A stretch of DNA of 64,000 nt from Atopobiaceae bacterium (GCA_022482785.1 JAKVON010000010.1:32359-96358), one strand, 5' to 3'. Positions 1 through 9,439 are shown, numbered from the stretch's first letter. A program made the numbers and translations. Notes: generated by a model not told the origin, from the letters alone.

Positions 1-1167
1 GACGCTCGAGCGCTTCACGAAGTCGTAGACGCCGAGCGGGTTGGAGAAGGCGGCGGTGCCTCCCGTGGGGAGCGTGTGGTTGGGGCCGGCGACGTAGTCC
101 CCCAAGGGCTCGGAGCTCCACGGCCCCACGAAGATGGCGCCCGCGTTCTCGATCGAGCCGAGCAGCCCCATGGCGCCCTCGCAGTGGAGCTCGAGGTGCT
201 CGGGGGCGATGACGTTGACGGCGTCGACCGCCTGCGCGAGGTCGGACGCGACGACGCAGGTCCCGTTGTCCGCGAAGCTCGCCCGCGTTATCTCGGCGCG
301 CGGCGACTGGGCGACGAGGGCCTCAGTGGCGCGCGAGACCAGCCCGGGAAGGGCTGGGTCGCAGGTCACGAGGTAGCAGGCGGCCATGGGATCGTGCTCG
401 GCCTGCGCCATGAGGTCCGCGGCCACGACCACGGGGTCTGCCGTGGAGTCGGCCAGCACGCACACCTCGGAGGGGCCGGCCACCATGTCGATGCCCACGT
501 CGCCGGAGACGTGGCGCTTGGCGGCGGCCACGTAGGCGTTGCCCGGCCCCGTGATCTTGACCACGCGGGGGATCGTCTCGGTGCCGTAGGCCAGGGCGGC
601 GACGGCCTGCGCGCCGCCGACGGCATAGACCTCGTCGACGCCCGCGACGTCCGCGGCGGCGAGCGTGTAGGCGGAGAGCGAGCCGTCCCCCTGGGGCGGC
701 GTGACCATGACGATGCGGCGCACGCCCGCCACCTTGGCGGGAATCGCGTTCATGAGCACGGTGGAGGGATACTGCGCGCGACCCCCCGGCACGTAGATGC
801 CGCACGACGCCACGGGCGTCACCTTGACGCCGAGGATGGTGCCGTCCGGGCGCGACGTGAACCAGGACTGGGCCACCTCGCGCTCGTGGAACTCCCTGAT
901 CTGCGCGGCAGCCACCTCGAGGGCGGCCACGAACTCGGGGTCGACCAGGTCGCGCGCGCCGGCGACGACGTCGGCGGGGACGCGGAAGGCCTCGGGGCAG
1001 GCGCCGTCGAAGCGCTCGCAGTACTCGCGGACGGCCGCGTCGCCACGCTCGCGGACGTCGTCGACGATCCTCTCGGCGGCATCCATGACCTCGGCGGGAA
1101 GGGCTCCCTTGCGGGTGAGGTCGGCGGCGGAGAGCCCGCGGCCGGGCTCGAGGTCGATGGTCTTCAT
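1..1167 (-). CDS. hisD: Histidinol dehydrogenase (3' end beyond window edge)
   Basis: Reverse-strand translation from ATG at 1167: MKTIDLEPGRGLSAADLTRKG...GIYVPGGRAQYPSTVLMNAIPAKVAGV...GPGNAYVAAAKRHVSGDVGIDMVAGPSEV, HisD signatures. Open at the left edge. Confidence 0.95.
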   Translation of the reverse strand, partial: MKTIDLEPGRGLSAADLTRKGALPAEVMDAAERIVDDVRERGDAAVREYCERFDGACPEAFRVPADVVAGARDLVDPEFVAALEVAAAQIREFHEREVAQSWFTSRPDGTILGVKVTPVASCGIYVPGGRAQYPSTVLMNAIPAKVAGVRRIVMVTPPQGDGSLSAYTLAAADVAGVDEVYAVGGAQAVAALAYGTETIPRVVKITGPGNAYVAAAKRHVSGDVGIDMVAGPSEVCVLADSTADPVVVAADLMAQAEHDPMAACYLVTCDPALPGLVSRATEALVAQSPRAEITRASFADNGTCVVASDLAQAVDAVNVIAPEHLELHCEGAMGLLGSIENAGAIFVGPWSSEPLGDYVAGPNHTLPTGGTAAFSNPLGVYDFVKRSSV

Positions 1168-2828
1168 GAGCGGTTACCTCCAACGTAGGCGGCGAGCTTG
1201 TCAGAGAGGTCGCGGATGCGCGAGTCGCAACGATAGGCGGCCGGCCCCGCGAAGAATCGGGCGGTGCATTCCATCACGTCGTCGACGACGACGAGGTCGT
1301 TCTCGGCAAGCGTGGTGCCGGTGGCCGTGATGTCGACGATGCGGTCGGCCATGCCCACGATCGGCCCGAGCTCGATGTTGCCGTGCAGGGCGAGGATGTC
1401 GACCTGCTGGCCTATGCGGTCGTAGTAGGCCTGCGTGATGCGCGGGTACTTCGTGGCCACGCGCATGGTCCCGCGCCACGCGTAGGCGGCGTCGGCCTCG
1501 CCCTCGGCGGAGGCAGGCTCGGCCACGATGAACCGGCACCCCCCGTAGCGGACGTCGACGAGCTGCAGCAGGTCGAGGCTGGCCTCGATGAGCGAGTCCG
1601 AGCCGCAGAAGCCGCAGTCCGCGCCGCCGTAGCCCACGAACGCGGGCGCGTCGGTGGCTCGGACGATGACGTACTCCACGTCGCCCGCGGCGATGATGAG
1701 CCGACGGCCCGGGCTCTCGAGCTCGTCGGTGGGAAGGCCCACGGCACGCAGCGTGGCGACGGTGTCCTTGAAGAGCGAGCCCTTGGGGATGGCGATGCGC
1801 AGCGGCCTGGAGCCCACCGCGAGGCCGGGCGTCGCGATGCCCGAGGCCCCCTGCTCGCCGAGGATCTCCTGGAGGCGCTCGAGCGAGAGGGCGAACCCGC
1901 AGGCAGAGGTCTCGCCGAGGCCAAGGTTGGCGAGAACCGCGTCATAGCGCCCGCCCGAGGCGAGGCTCGCGGCCATGCCCTCGGCGTAGCCCTTGAAGAC
2001 GATGCCCGTGTAGTAGTCGAAGGAGTTGATGATCGAGAAGTCGAACGAGAGGCGCGCGTCGACGCCGCGCGCCGCGAGGCTCTCCACCAGGCTCCTGAGC
2101 TCGCTCGTGCCCCTGTCGGCGACGGCGACGCCGGCCCCTGCGAGCAGGGCGTCGAGCTGGTCGATGACGTCCGTGCCGCCGTGGGCGCGCGGCAGCGCCT
2201 CGAGCGCGCGGGCGGCCGCCTCCGGAAGGCCGGCCGCCTCGACGAGCTCGTCCAGGGCCGGGAGGTCGGAGCGGTGTATCGCGCCGAGGGCGGCCTCGCG
2301 GAACCCCCGGTCGGGCGCGCAGGCGTCGAGGAGGCCCATGAGGGGGCGGACGCTCCCGCAGACGATGCGCCAGCCGCGCACCTCGAGCGACGAGAGCGCC
2401 TCGGCGAGCAGGGCCACGACCTCCGCCTCGGCCTCGATCCCGTCGCCGCCGAGCAGCTCGACGCCCATCTGGGTGAACTGGCGCGGCTGGCCCTTGAGCG
2501 AGGCCTGCTCCCGCACCACGGGGGCCACGTAGCGCAGGCGTGCGGGAAGGGCGGCGGGCCCGAGCCTGCCGGCCGCGAGGCGGGCGATGGGGAGGGTGAG
2601 GTCGGGCCTGAGCATGAGGAGGCGGTCGTCGGAGTCGAACAGCTGCAGCGGCGAGGCCTTGATCCTCCCCGCCTGCTCGAGCGTCGCGCGGTCCTCGAGG
2701 AGCGGCGTCTCGACCGGCTGGTAGCCATGGGCCGAGAAGACCCTGCGCGTCTCGTCGACGATGTGCTCGCGGGCGAGCGCCTCGGCGGGAAGGATGTCAC
2801 GAAAGCCTCTCGGCGTCCCGATGTTCAC
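1164..2828 (-). CDS. hisZG: ATP phosphoribosyltransferase, fused HisZ (regulatory, HisS-like) and HisG (short catalytic form)
   Basis: One 554-aa ORF. The N-terminal ~340 aa are HisRS-like (GFRDILPAEA...LLMLRPDLTLPIAR...YYTGIVFKGY). The C-terminal ~210 aa are HisG (LRIAIPKGSLFKDTVATLRAVG...TGTTLAENDLVVVDDVMECTARFF). 4-nt overlap with hisD. Confidence 0.93.
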   Translation of the reverse strand: MNIGTPRGFRDILPAEALAREHIVDETRRVFSAHGYQPVETPLLEDRATLEQAGRIKASPLQLFDSDDRLLMLRPDLTLPIARLAAGRLGPAALPARLRYVAPVVREQASLKGQPRQFTQMGVELLGGDGIEAEAEVVALLAEALSSLEVRGWRIVCGSVRPLMGLLDACAPDRGFREAALGAIHRSDLPALDELVEAAGLPEAAARALEALPRAHGGTDVIDQLDALLAGAGVAVADRGTSELRSLVESLAARGVDARLSFDFSIINSFDYYTGIVFKGYAEGMAASLASGGRYDAVLANLGLGETSACGFALSLERLQEILGEQGASGIATPGLAVGSRPLRIAIPKGSLFKDTVATLRAVGLPTDELESPGRRLIIAAGDVEYVIVRATDAPAFVGYGGADCGFCGSDSLIEASLDLLQLVDVRYGGCRFIVAEPASAEGEADAAYAWRGTMRVATKYPRITQAYYDRIGQQVDILALHGNIELGPIVGMADRIVDITATGTTLAENDLVVVDDVMECTARFFAGPAAYRCDSRIRDLSDKLAAYVGGNRS

Positions 2829-2863
2829 GGCGCGATCCTCTCTGATGGCCTTATAATTTGCCT

Positions 2864-2895
2864 GGATGGCACTTTAGCACACTAAAGTGCCATCC
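2864..2895. promoter_or_regulatory. Perfect 13-bp inverted repeat upstream of hisZG (candidate operator)
   Basis: GGATGGCACTTTA-gcacac-TAAAGTGCCATCC. Sits just upstream of an AT-rich candidate -10 (minus-strand TTATAA) for hisZG. No U-tract. Confidence 0.6.
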
Positions 2896-2940
2896 ACAAA
2901 CCGCATCACGAGTATAGGCGCGGGACACGAGGTCCAGCCC

Positions 2941-4650
2941 TCACGAGCGTCCCGTGAGCTTGGCGACGACCGTCTGGATGAAGCTCGCCTCGGGGACGCG
3001 GAGCGCGAGCGCGAGGCCGAAGGTCACCGCCACGGCCGGGATCCCCCCGGCCAGCGCGTACAGCAGGGCGCGCAGGGCGGAGGAGCCGAGCGGGGCGAGG
3101 AAGGTCGAGAGCGCCCAGAGGACGGCCGCGCCCACCGCCGCGCCGACGGCCCCGAGCCCCAGCGAGCGCAGCGTGGCGACGGCCACCCCCCTCATCCCGA
3201 TGTGCCCGAGCTCGCGCCTGAGGCTCTCGAACGTGACCCAGTCGACGGCGACGAAGAACAGCAGGCTCGAGAGGGCGACCACGTTGAGGCCGAACAGGGG
3301 CGTGAAGACGAAGCAGAACGCCACCTGGACGATGCCCGCGACGACGCTGGCGATGGCGAAGAGCCGCATCTCCCTCAGGCTCGAGCAGACCTTCTGCAGG
3401 TAGGTGCAGATGCCGTACACGGGCAGGGAGAGCGAGAGCACCTGCAGGTAGAGCGTCGTCGTCGAGATGTCCTCCGCCGAGAACTTGCCCGCGGCGAGAA
3501 GCGTGATCAGGGCGGGCGCGAAGACGACGAGGAAGAGGGAGAACGGGACGAGGAAGAACATGATCCTGCTCGTGCCCGACGCGACCCCGCGCACGTAACC
3601 GGCCATGTCGCCCTTGCTCACCCTGTCGGAGAGCTCGGTGAACATGGCCGTGGTGATGGGGATGGCGAGGATGGCGTAGGGAAGCGTGTACCAGAGGCGG
3701 GAGTAGTAGGCGATCGACGCCCCCTGGGCGGTGACCGAGAGGGCGCAGCTCGTCTGGACCGAGACGGTCACGAAGGAGGCGAAGGTCACGACGAGCGAGG
3801 GAATCCCGATGGAGAGCGTCTCGCGGATGGCGGGGTCGTGCAGGTCGACGTGGGGCCGGAGCCGTATCCCGTGGCGCCTGAGGCTCGGGACCTGCATGAC
3901 GACCTGGATCGCGACGCCGAGCGGGTTGCCGACGGCGAGGCAGAGGATGGCGAGGGTGGGGTTCGAGGCCGCGAAGGCAACGTACAGGAAGAACGAGGCG
4001 GTGCACACGAAGTTGTTGAAGATGGGCGCCGCCGTGCTCCAGAAGTAGTCGCGCTCGGCGTTGAGGACGCCCGACAGGACGCTCGAGAGGGCGTAGAGAA
4101 CGACCTCGATGACGAAGAACCTGAAGAAGTACACGGCCAGGCCGCCGTCGAACTCGCTCGTCGCGGAGAACGACTGGGTCCAGACCACCTGCACCGCGAA
4201 GACGAGGCCCAGCGCGGCCACCGCGCCCATCACGAGGACCACGAGGGAGAGCAGGTTGGACGTGTACTCGTTGGCCCCCTTGCGGCCGCTCCTCTCCTTC
4301 ACCGAGAGGTACACGGGCAGGAAGGCCGTCACCAGCATCCCGCCCATGACCAGCTCGTAGAGCTGGTTGGGGAGGTTGTTGGCGACCGTGTAGCAGCTGG
4401 CGGTGACCGTCACGCCGAGGGCGTAGGCCTGTCCCCAGGTGCGGAAGAAGCCCGTGATGCGGCTCACGATGACGAGCACGCTCATGAGGGCGGCGCTCCT
4501 GCCCACCTGCGCCTCAGCGTCGCGCTCGAGGGAGTCGTGCGGGTCGACGTCCGGGGCCGGGACCTCGTTCGCCACGCGCTCCTCGGCACTGACCTCGAAG
4601 AACGGGTCACGCCTCTGGCGGCCGGCCTGCTTGAGCCTGTTGAAGTCCAT
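2941..4650 (-). CDS. murJ: Lipid II flippase MurJ/MviN
   Basis: 569-aa polytopic protein (SRITGFFRTWGQAYALGVT...NQLYELVMGGMLVTAFLPVY), typical MurJ N-terminus. Confidence 0.92.
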   Translation of the reverse strand: MDFNRLKQAGRQRRDPFFEVSAEERVANEVPAPDVDPHDSLERDAEAQVGRSAALMSVLVIVSRITGFFRTWGQAYALGVTVTASCYTVANNLPNQLYELVMGGMLVTAFLPVYLSVKERSGRKGANEYTSNLLSLVVLVMGAVAALGLVFAVQVVWTQSFSATSEFDGGLAVYFFRFFVIEVVLYALSSVLSGVLNAERDYFWSTAAPIFNNFVCTASFFLYVAFAASNPTLAILCLAVGNPLGVAIQVVMQVPSLRRHGIRLRPHVDLHDPAIRETLSIGIPSLVVTFASFVTVSVQTSCALSVTAQGASIAYYSRLWYTLPYAILAIPITTAMFTELSDRVSKGDMAGYVRGVASGTSRIMFFLVPFSLFLVVFAPALITLLAAGKFSAEDISTTTLYLQVLSLSLPVYGICTYLQKVCSSLREMRLFAIASVVAGIVQVAFCFVFTPLFGLNVVALSSLLFFVAVDWVTFESLRRELGHIGMRGVAVATLRSLGLGAVGAAVGAAVLWALSTFLAPLGSSALRALLYALAGGIPAVAVTFGLALALRVPEASFIQTVVAKLTGRS

Positions 4651-4654
4651 GCGG

Positions 4655-5173
4655 CTACGCTCCCTGCTGCGCGGGATCGCGGATGACGTCGGCGAACGTT
4701 GCCCCGCAATGCCTGGCGAGTTCCTCTGGTGACAGTATGAGCTGCACGCCGCGCCGCCCGCCCGAGATTCCGATCCTCTCGAAGAGCTGCGCCGTCTCGT
4801 CGATGAGCGTGGGGAAGGCCTTGCGCATGCCCACGGGAGAGCAGGCGCCGCGCAGGTAGCCGGTCGTCGCCTCGAGGTCCCTGACGTGCATCATCGAGAG
4901 GCTCTTCTCCCCTGCCGCCGCCGCGGCGCGCTTGAGGTCGAGCTCGCTGCCGACCGGGATGCAGCAGACCACGTGAGCGCCCGCGGGAGAGACGCAGACG
5001 AGCGTCTTGAAGACGGAGTCGGGGTCCTCGCCGAGCGAGGCCGCGATCCTGACCCCGAGCTCGGGGCCCACCGCCGCGTCCTCGCCGTCGTAGGTCCTGA
5101 GCTCGTAGGCGATGCCGGCCCTCTCGAGCTCGCGCATGGCGTTGGTCTTCTGGTCGCGCTCCCTCTTGGACAT
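4655..5173 (-). CDS. ybaK: YbaK/EbsC-family Cys-tRNA(Pro) deacylase
   Basis: MSKRERDQKTNAMRELERAGIAYELRTYD...VFKTLVCVSPAGAHVVCCIPVGSELDLKRAAAAAGEKSLSMMH...GYLRGACSPVGMRKAFPTLID. The 832-aa ORF in the track is an upstream over-extension. Confidence 0.9.
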   Translation of the reverse strand: MSKRERDQKTNAMRELERAGIAYELRTYDGEDAAVGPELGVRIAASLGEDPDSVFKTLVCVSPAGAHVVCCIPVGSELDLKRAAAAAGEKSLSMMHVRDLEATTGYLRGACSPVGMRKAFPTLIDETAQLFERIGISGGRRGVQLILSPEELARHCGATFADVIRDPAQQGA

Positions 5174-5178
5174 CGGAC

Positions 5179-8148
5179 TCACCTGCCCTCGGCCACGCTG
5201 GTCACCCCGTCCGCGGCGCGGCGGGCTATGGCCTCGGCGGCCTCCGCCCCTCCGGCGGCCTCCGTGTCGCCCGCGGCCTCGAGCGCCGCCTGGCGCGCGC
5301 GGTCGCGCTCGAGCACAGGCGCGAGGAACCTGCCCGTGTAGCTCTCGGGACAGGCGCAGACGTCCTCGGGGGTCCCGTAGCAGACGACGGTGCCGCCCGC
5401 GTCTCCCCCCTCGGGGCCCATGTCGACGAGACGGTCGGCCACCTTGATGACGTCGAGGTTGTGCTCGATCACCAGGACCGTGTTGCCGGCCTCGACCAGC
5501 CGCTCGAGCACCCCCACGAGCTGGCGGACGTCCTCGAAGTGCAGGCCCGTCGTCGGCTCGTCGAGGATGTAGAAGGTCTTGCCCGTCTGCTGGCGGTGGA
5601 GCTCCTTGGCGAGCTTGACGCGCTGCGCCTCCCCTCCGGAGAGCGTGGTGGCGGGCTGTCCCAGCCGGATGTAGCCCAGGCCGACGTCGTAGAGGGTCTG
5701 GAGCTTGGCCTTGATACGCGGGATGTTCGCGAAGAAGGCGAGCGCCTCGGTGACGCTCATGTCGAGCACGTCTGAGATCGACTTGTCGTGGTAGGTGACC
5801 TGGAGCGTCTCGCGGTTGTAGCGCTTGCCGTGGCAGACCTCGCAGGGCACGTAGACGTCGGGCAGGAAGTTCATCTCGATCTTGATCTGGCCGTCGCCCT
5901 TGCACGCCTCGCAGCGCCCTCCCGAGACGTTGAACGAGAAGCGTCCCGGGGAGTAGCCGCGGGCCCTGCTCGTCGGCGTGGAGGCGAAGAGCTGGCGCAG
6001 GTCGTCCCAGAGGCCGATGTAGGTGGCGGGATTCGAGCGCGGCGTGCGCCCGATGGGAGACTGGTCGATGTCGATGACCTTGTCGATGCGCTCGATGCCG
6101 GTGAGCCTCCTGTAGGGCCCCACGACGCGCTTGGAGTGATGGACGGCATTGGTGAGCGCGGGGGCGAGGGTGTCGGTGACCAGCGAGGACTTGCCCGAGC
6201 CCGAGACCCCGGTCACGACGGTGAAGGTGCCGAGCTCGATGGTGACGTCGACGCCCTTGAGGTTGTTGCAGGTGGCTCCCGTGAGGACGATCCTGCCCTT
6301 GCGCGGGTTGCGGCGCCTGTCGGGCACGCGGACCATGCGGTTCCCCTTGAGGTAGGCGCCGGTGAGCGACTCGGGGCAGGCCATGACCTCGTCGGGGGTG
6401 CCCTCCGCCACGATGCGCCCGCCCATCTCGCCTGCCCCGGGCCCCATGTCGACCACCCAGTCGGCGCGACGGATCGTGTCCTCGTCGTGCTCGACCACGA
6501 TGACGGTGTTCCCCAGGTCGCGAAGGCGCTCGAGCGTGGCGATGAGCCGGTCGTTGTCGCGCTGGTGGAGGCCGATGGAGGGCTCGTCGAGGATGTAGAG
6601 CACCCCCATGAGGCCCGCCCCGATCTGGGTGGCGAGCCGGATGCGCTGGGCCTCGCCGCCGGAGAGCGTGGCCGAGGCGCGGGAGAGGGTGAGGTAGTCG
6701 AGGCCCACGTCGACCATGAAGCGCAGGCGCTCGCAGACCTCCTTCACGATGGGCCGGCCGATGACCGCCTGGCGATCGTCGAGCTCGAGGGCCTCGAAGA
6801 AGGCCAGGGAGTCGCGGCAGCTCATGCGGCACACCTCGTCGATGTTCCTCTCCCCCACGGTAACGGCGAGCATCTCGGGCTTCAGGCGCGCGCCGTGGCA
6901 GGTCGAGCAGGGCTCCTCGTGGATGTAGCGCTCGAGGCGGGCCTTGATGTTGTCGTTCGTGGTCTCGGAGTACTTCTCGAAGAGGATCGTGCGGAGTCCC
7001 GAGAAGGTGGTGAACCAGTGCGTGTCGCGGCCGTCGACCGTGACGTAGTCGACGCGGATCTTGGTGGGGCCGAGGCCGTCGAGGAAGGCGTCGCGGGCCT
7101 TCTGGGGCAGCTTCTTCCAGGGCTTGTGCTCGTCGACCTTGAGGTGGCGGCACACGGCCGAGAAGATCTGCGGGTAGTAGTTGGAGCGGTCGAAGAAGCT
7201 CCCGAACGCCCCGTCGGCGATGCCGGCGTCCGGGTTCTCGATGAGGGCCTCCGCGTCGACGACCTTCCTCACCCCGAGGCCGTCACAGTCGGGGCAGGCC
7301 CCGTAGGGAGCGTTGAAGGAGAAGTCGCGCGGCTGCAGGTCGTCGATGGAGTGGCCGTGGATGGGACAGGCGAGCGCGAGCGAGAACTGGAGCAGCTCGC
7401 CCGGCATCCCCTCGGGGTCGTCCGCGTCGGGCAGCAGCCAGACGCCGACCTTGCCCGAGGCGAGCTTAGTGGCCTGCTCGACCGCCTCGGCGATGCGGGT
7501 CGTGGATCTGTCGCGGATGACGATGCGGTCGACGACCACCTCGATGGTGTGCTTGAGCTTCTTGTCGAGGGCTATGTCGCCGTCGAGGTCGAGCACGTCG
7601 CCGTCGATGCGCACGCGAGAGAAGCCCTCGTGCCTGAGGTCCTCGAGGAGCTTCGCGTACTCGCCCTTGCGGCCGAGCACGACCGGCGCGAGCACGAAGG
7701 CCCGCCTCCCCTGCCCTGCGGCGAGGATCTTGTCGGCCACCTGGTCGGTGGTCTGACGCTCGATCACGCGGCCGCACTCCGGGCAGTGCGGCGTGCCGAT
7801 GCGCGCATAGAGGAGGCGGAGGTAGTCGTATATCTCGGTGACGGTGCCCACGGTTGAGCGGGGGTTTCTCGAGGTCGTCTTCTGGTCGATGGAGACGGCC
7901 GGCGAGAGGCCGTCGATGCTGTCGAGGTCGGGCTTGTCCATCTGCCCCAGGAACTGTCGGGCGTAGCTGGACAGCGACTCGACGTAGCGACGCTGTCCCT
8001 CGGCATAGATGGTGTCGAAGGCGAGGCTCGACTTGCCCGAGCCGGAGAGCCCCGTGATGACCACGAGGCGGTTCCTCGGGATGGTGACGTCGATGTCGGC
8101 GAGGTTGTGCTCGCGGGCCCCGCGGATGACGATGGATTCGGATGCCAT
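5179..8148 (-). CDS. uvrA: Excinuclease ABC subunit A
   Basis: MASESIVIRGAREHNLADIDVTIPRNRLVVITGLSGSGKSSLAFDTIYAEGQRRYVESLSSYARQFLGQMDKPD; two ABC ATPase halves and zinc-finger CxxC motifs. An alternative ATG at 8169 would add MSLQEGH. Confidence 0.98.
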   Translation of the reverse strand: MASESIVIRGAREHNLADIDVTIPRNRLVVITGLSGSGKSSLAFDTIYAEGQRRYVESLSSYARQFLGQMDKPDLDSIDGLSPAVSIDQKTTSRNPRSTVGTVTEIYDYLRLLYARIGTPHCPECGRVIERQTTDQVADKILAAGQGRRAFVLAPVVLGRKGEYAKLLEDLRHEGFSRVRIDGDVLDLDGDIALDKKLKHTIEVVVDRIVIRDRSTTRIAEAVEQATKLASGKVGVWLLPDADDPEGMPGELLQFSLALACPIHGHSIDDLQPRDFSFNAPYGACPDCDGLGVRKVVDAEALIENPDAGIADGAFGSFFDRSNYYPQIFSAVCRHLKVDEHKPWKKLPQKARDAFLDGLGPTKIRVDYVTVDGRDTHWFTTFSGLRTILFEKYSETTNDNIKARLERYIHEEPCSTCHGARLKPEMLAVTVGERNIDEVCRMSCRDSLAFFEALELDDRQAVIGRPIVKEVCERLRFMVDVGLDYLTLSRASATLSGGEAQRIRLATQIGAGLMGVLYILDEPSIGLHQRDNDRLIATLERLRDLGNTVIVVEHDEDTIRRADWVVDMGPGAGEMGGRIVAEGTPDEVMACPESLTGAYLKGNRMVRVPDRRRNPRKGRIVLTGATCNNLKGVDVTIELGTFTVVTGVSGSGKSSLVTDTLAPALTNAVHHSKRVVGPYRRLTGIERIDKVIDIDQSPIGRTPRSNPATYIGLWDDLRQLFASTPTSRARGYSPGRFSFNVSGGRCEACKGDGQIKIEMNFLPDVYVPCEVCHGKRYNRETLQVTYHDKSISDVLDMSVTEALAFFANIPRIKAKLQTLYDVGLGYIRLGQPATTLSGGEAQRVKLAKELHRQQTGKTFYILDEPTTGLHFEDVRQLVGVLERLVEAGNTVLVIEHNLDVIKVADRLVDMGPEGGDAGGTVVCYGTPEDVCACPESYTGRFLAPVLERDRARQAALEAAGDTEAAGGAEAAEAIARRAADGVTSVAEGR

Positions 8149-8262
8149 GTGTCCCTCTTGAAGCGACATGCGGCCCCCTGGGGGACCGCCGTTTTCCCTA
8201 GCCCTCAAGTGTAGCCAATGGTTGGCTCGGCCGGGCACGCGAAAGCATGGCCGGATCCGCGG

Positions 8263-8330
8263 CGGCCGCGCGCAGATTGCGGCTTCTCCCCCTCCGGGAG
8301 CCGACGGCCGCGCGAATCGCGACTTCTCCC
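8263..8330. repeat. Two direct repeats (28 and 26 nt) in the uvrA/GGGtGRT intergenic region
   Basis: 8263-8290 CGGCCGCGCGCAGATTGCGGCTTCTCCC and 8305-8330 CGGCCGCGCGAATCGCGACTTCTCCC. Confidence 0.6.
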
Positions 8331-8361
8331 GATCGCGCGGGACGCCAGCGCCGGGAAAGGC

Positions 8362-8395
8362 AAGGCCGCCACCCATACGAGCGGGTGGCGGCCTT
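8362..8395 (-). terminator. Rho-independent-like terminator downstream of the GGGtGRT gene
   Basis: Perfect 13-bp stem AAGGCCGCCACCC / GGGTGGCGGCCTT with 8-nt loop, flanked by TT on both strands. Confidence 0.7.
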
Positions 8396-8419
8396 TTGGA
8401 GAGGCTATGGGACGAGAGC

Positions 8420-9421
8420 CTACTTCATGGCCTCCTCGACCGCGACGGCGCAGGCAACGGTGGCACCGACCATGGGGTTGTTGCCCATGCCGATGAGACC
8501 CATCATGTCGACGTGCGCAGGCACGGAGCTGGAGCCGGCGAACTGGGCGTCGGAGTGCATGCGGCCCATGGTGTCGGTCATGCCGTAGGAGGCAGGGCCG
8601 GCGCCCATGTTGTCGGGATGCAGCGTGCGGCCGGTGCCGCCGCCGGAGGCGACGGAGAAGTACTTCTTGCCGGCGGCGAGGCGCTCCTTCTTGTAGGTGC
8701 CCGCGGTGGGATGCTGGAAGCGCGTGGGGTTCGTCGAGTTGCCGGTGATGGAGATGTCGACGTTCTCGTGCCACATGATCGCGACGCCCTCGCGGACGTC
8801 GTCGGCGCCGTAGCAGTTGATCTTGGAGCGCTCGCCCGTGGAGTACGGGATGGTCTCGACGACCTTGAGCTCGCCCGTGTAGTAGTCGAACTGCGTCTTC
8901 ACGTAGGTGAAGCCGTTGATGCGGCTGATGATCTGGGCGGCGTCCTTGCCGAGGCCGTTCAGGACGACGCGGAGCGGCTTCTTGCGGGCCTTGTTGGCGT
9001 TGAGGGCGATGCCGATGGCACCCTCGGCGGCCGCGAATGACTCGTGGCCGGCGAGGAAGCAGAAGCACTCGGTGTCGTCGCCGAGGAGCATGGCGCCGAG
9101 GTTGCCGTGGCCGAGGCCGACCTTGCGGTCCTCGGCGACGGAGCCGGGGACGCAGAAGGCCTGGAGGCCGACGCCGATGGCCGACGCGGCCTCAGCGGCG
9201 GTCTTGACGTTCTTCTTGATGGCGATGGCGCAGCCGGCCGTATAGGCCCAGGCGGCGTTCTCGAACGCGATGGACTGGACGCCCATGACGATGTCACGAG
9301 GGTTGATGCCCTTGTCCTTGCAGATCTTCTCGGCATCCTCGAGAGAGGAGATGCCGTTCTCGGCGAGGACCTTGTTGATCTTGTCGATGCGGCGCTCGTA
9401 GCCTTCGAAAGTAACTGCCAT
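8420..9421 (-). CDS. GGGtGRT family protein (function uncharacterised)
   Basis: 333 aa containing the eponymous motif (FSVASGGGTGRTLHPDNMG) and a MAVTFEGYERRIDKINKVLAENGI N-terminus. Confidence 0.92.
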   Translation of the reverse strand: MAVTFEGYERRIDKINKVLAENGISSLEDAEKICKDKGINPRDIVMGVQSIAFENAAWAYTAGCAIAIKKNVKTAAEAASAIGVGLQAFCVPGSVAEDRKVGLGHGNLGAMLLGDDTECFCFLAGHESFAAAEGAIGIALNANKARKKPLRVVLNGLGKDAAQIISRINGFTYVKTQFDYYTGELKVVETIPYSTGERSKINCYGADDVREGVAIMWHENVDISITGNSTNPTRFQHPTAGTYKKERLAAGKKYFSVASGGGTGRTLHPDNMGAGPASYGMTDTMGRMHSDAQFAGSSSVPAHVDMMGLIGMGNNPMVGATVACAVAVEEAMK

Positions 9422-9439
9422 TGTTTTCTACCTCCTTCT

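Noticed and set aside
76-1188. 370-aa plus-strand ORF opposite hisD
   Set aside because: Low-complexity G/A/R/D/H-rich translation with no family features; antisense shadow of a clear hisD in GC-rich DNA.
1383-4686. Long plus-strand ORFs (500 and 599 aa) opposite hisZG and murJ
   Set aside because: Phantom high-GC antisense ORFs; the minus-strand proteins are recognisable and full length.
4655-7153. 832-aa minus-strand ORF ending in YbaK
   Set aside because: Only the last ~170 aa (from 5173) are a real protein; the rest is an off-frame read through uvrA.
5788-7857. 689-aa plus-strand ORF opposite uvrA
   Set aside because: Antisense shadow of uvrA; repetitive GDLV/VAHD-type composition, no plausible domain.
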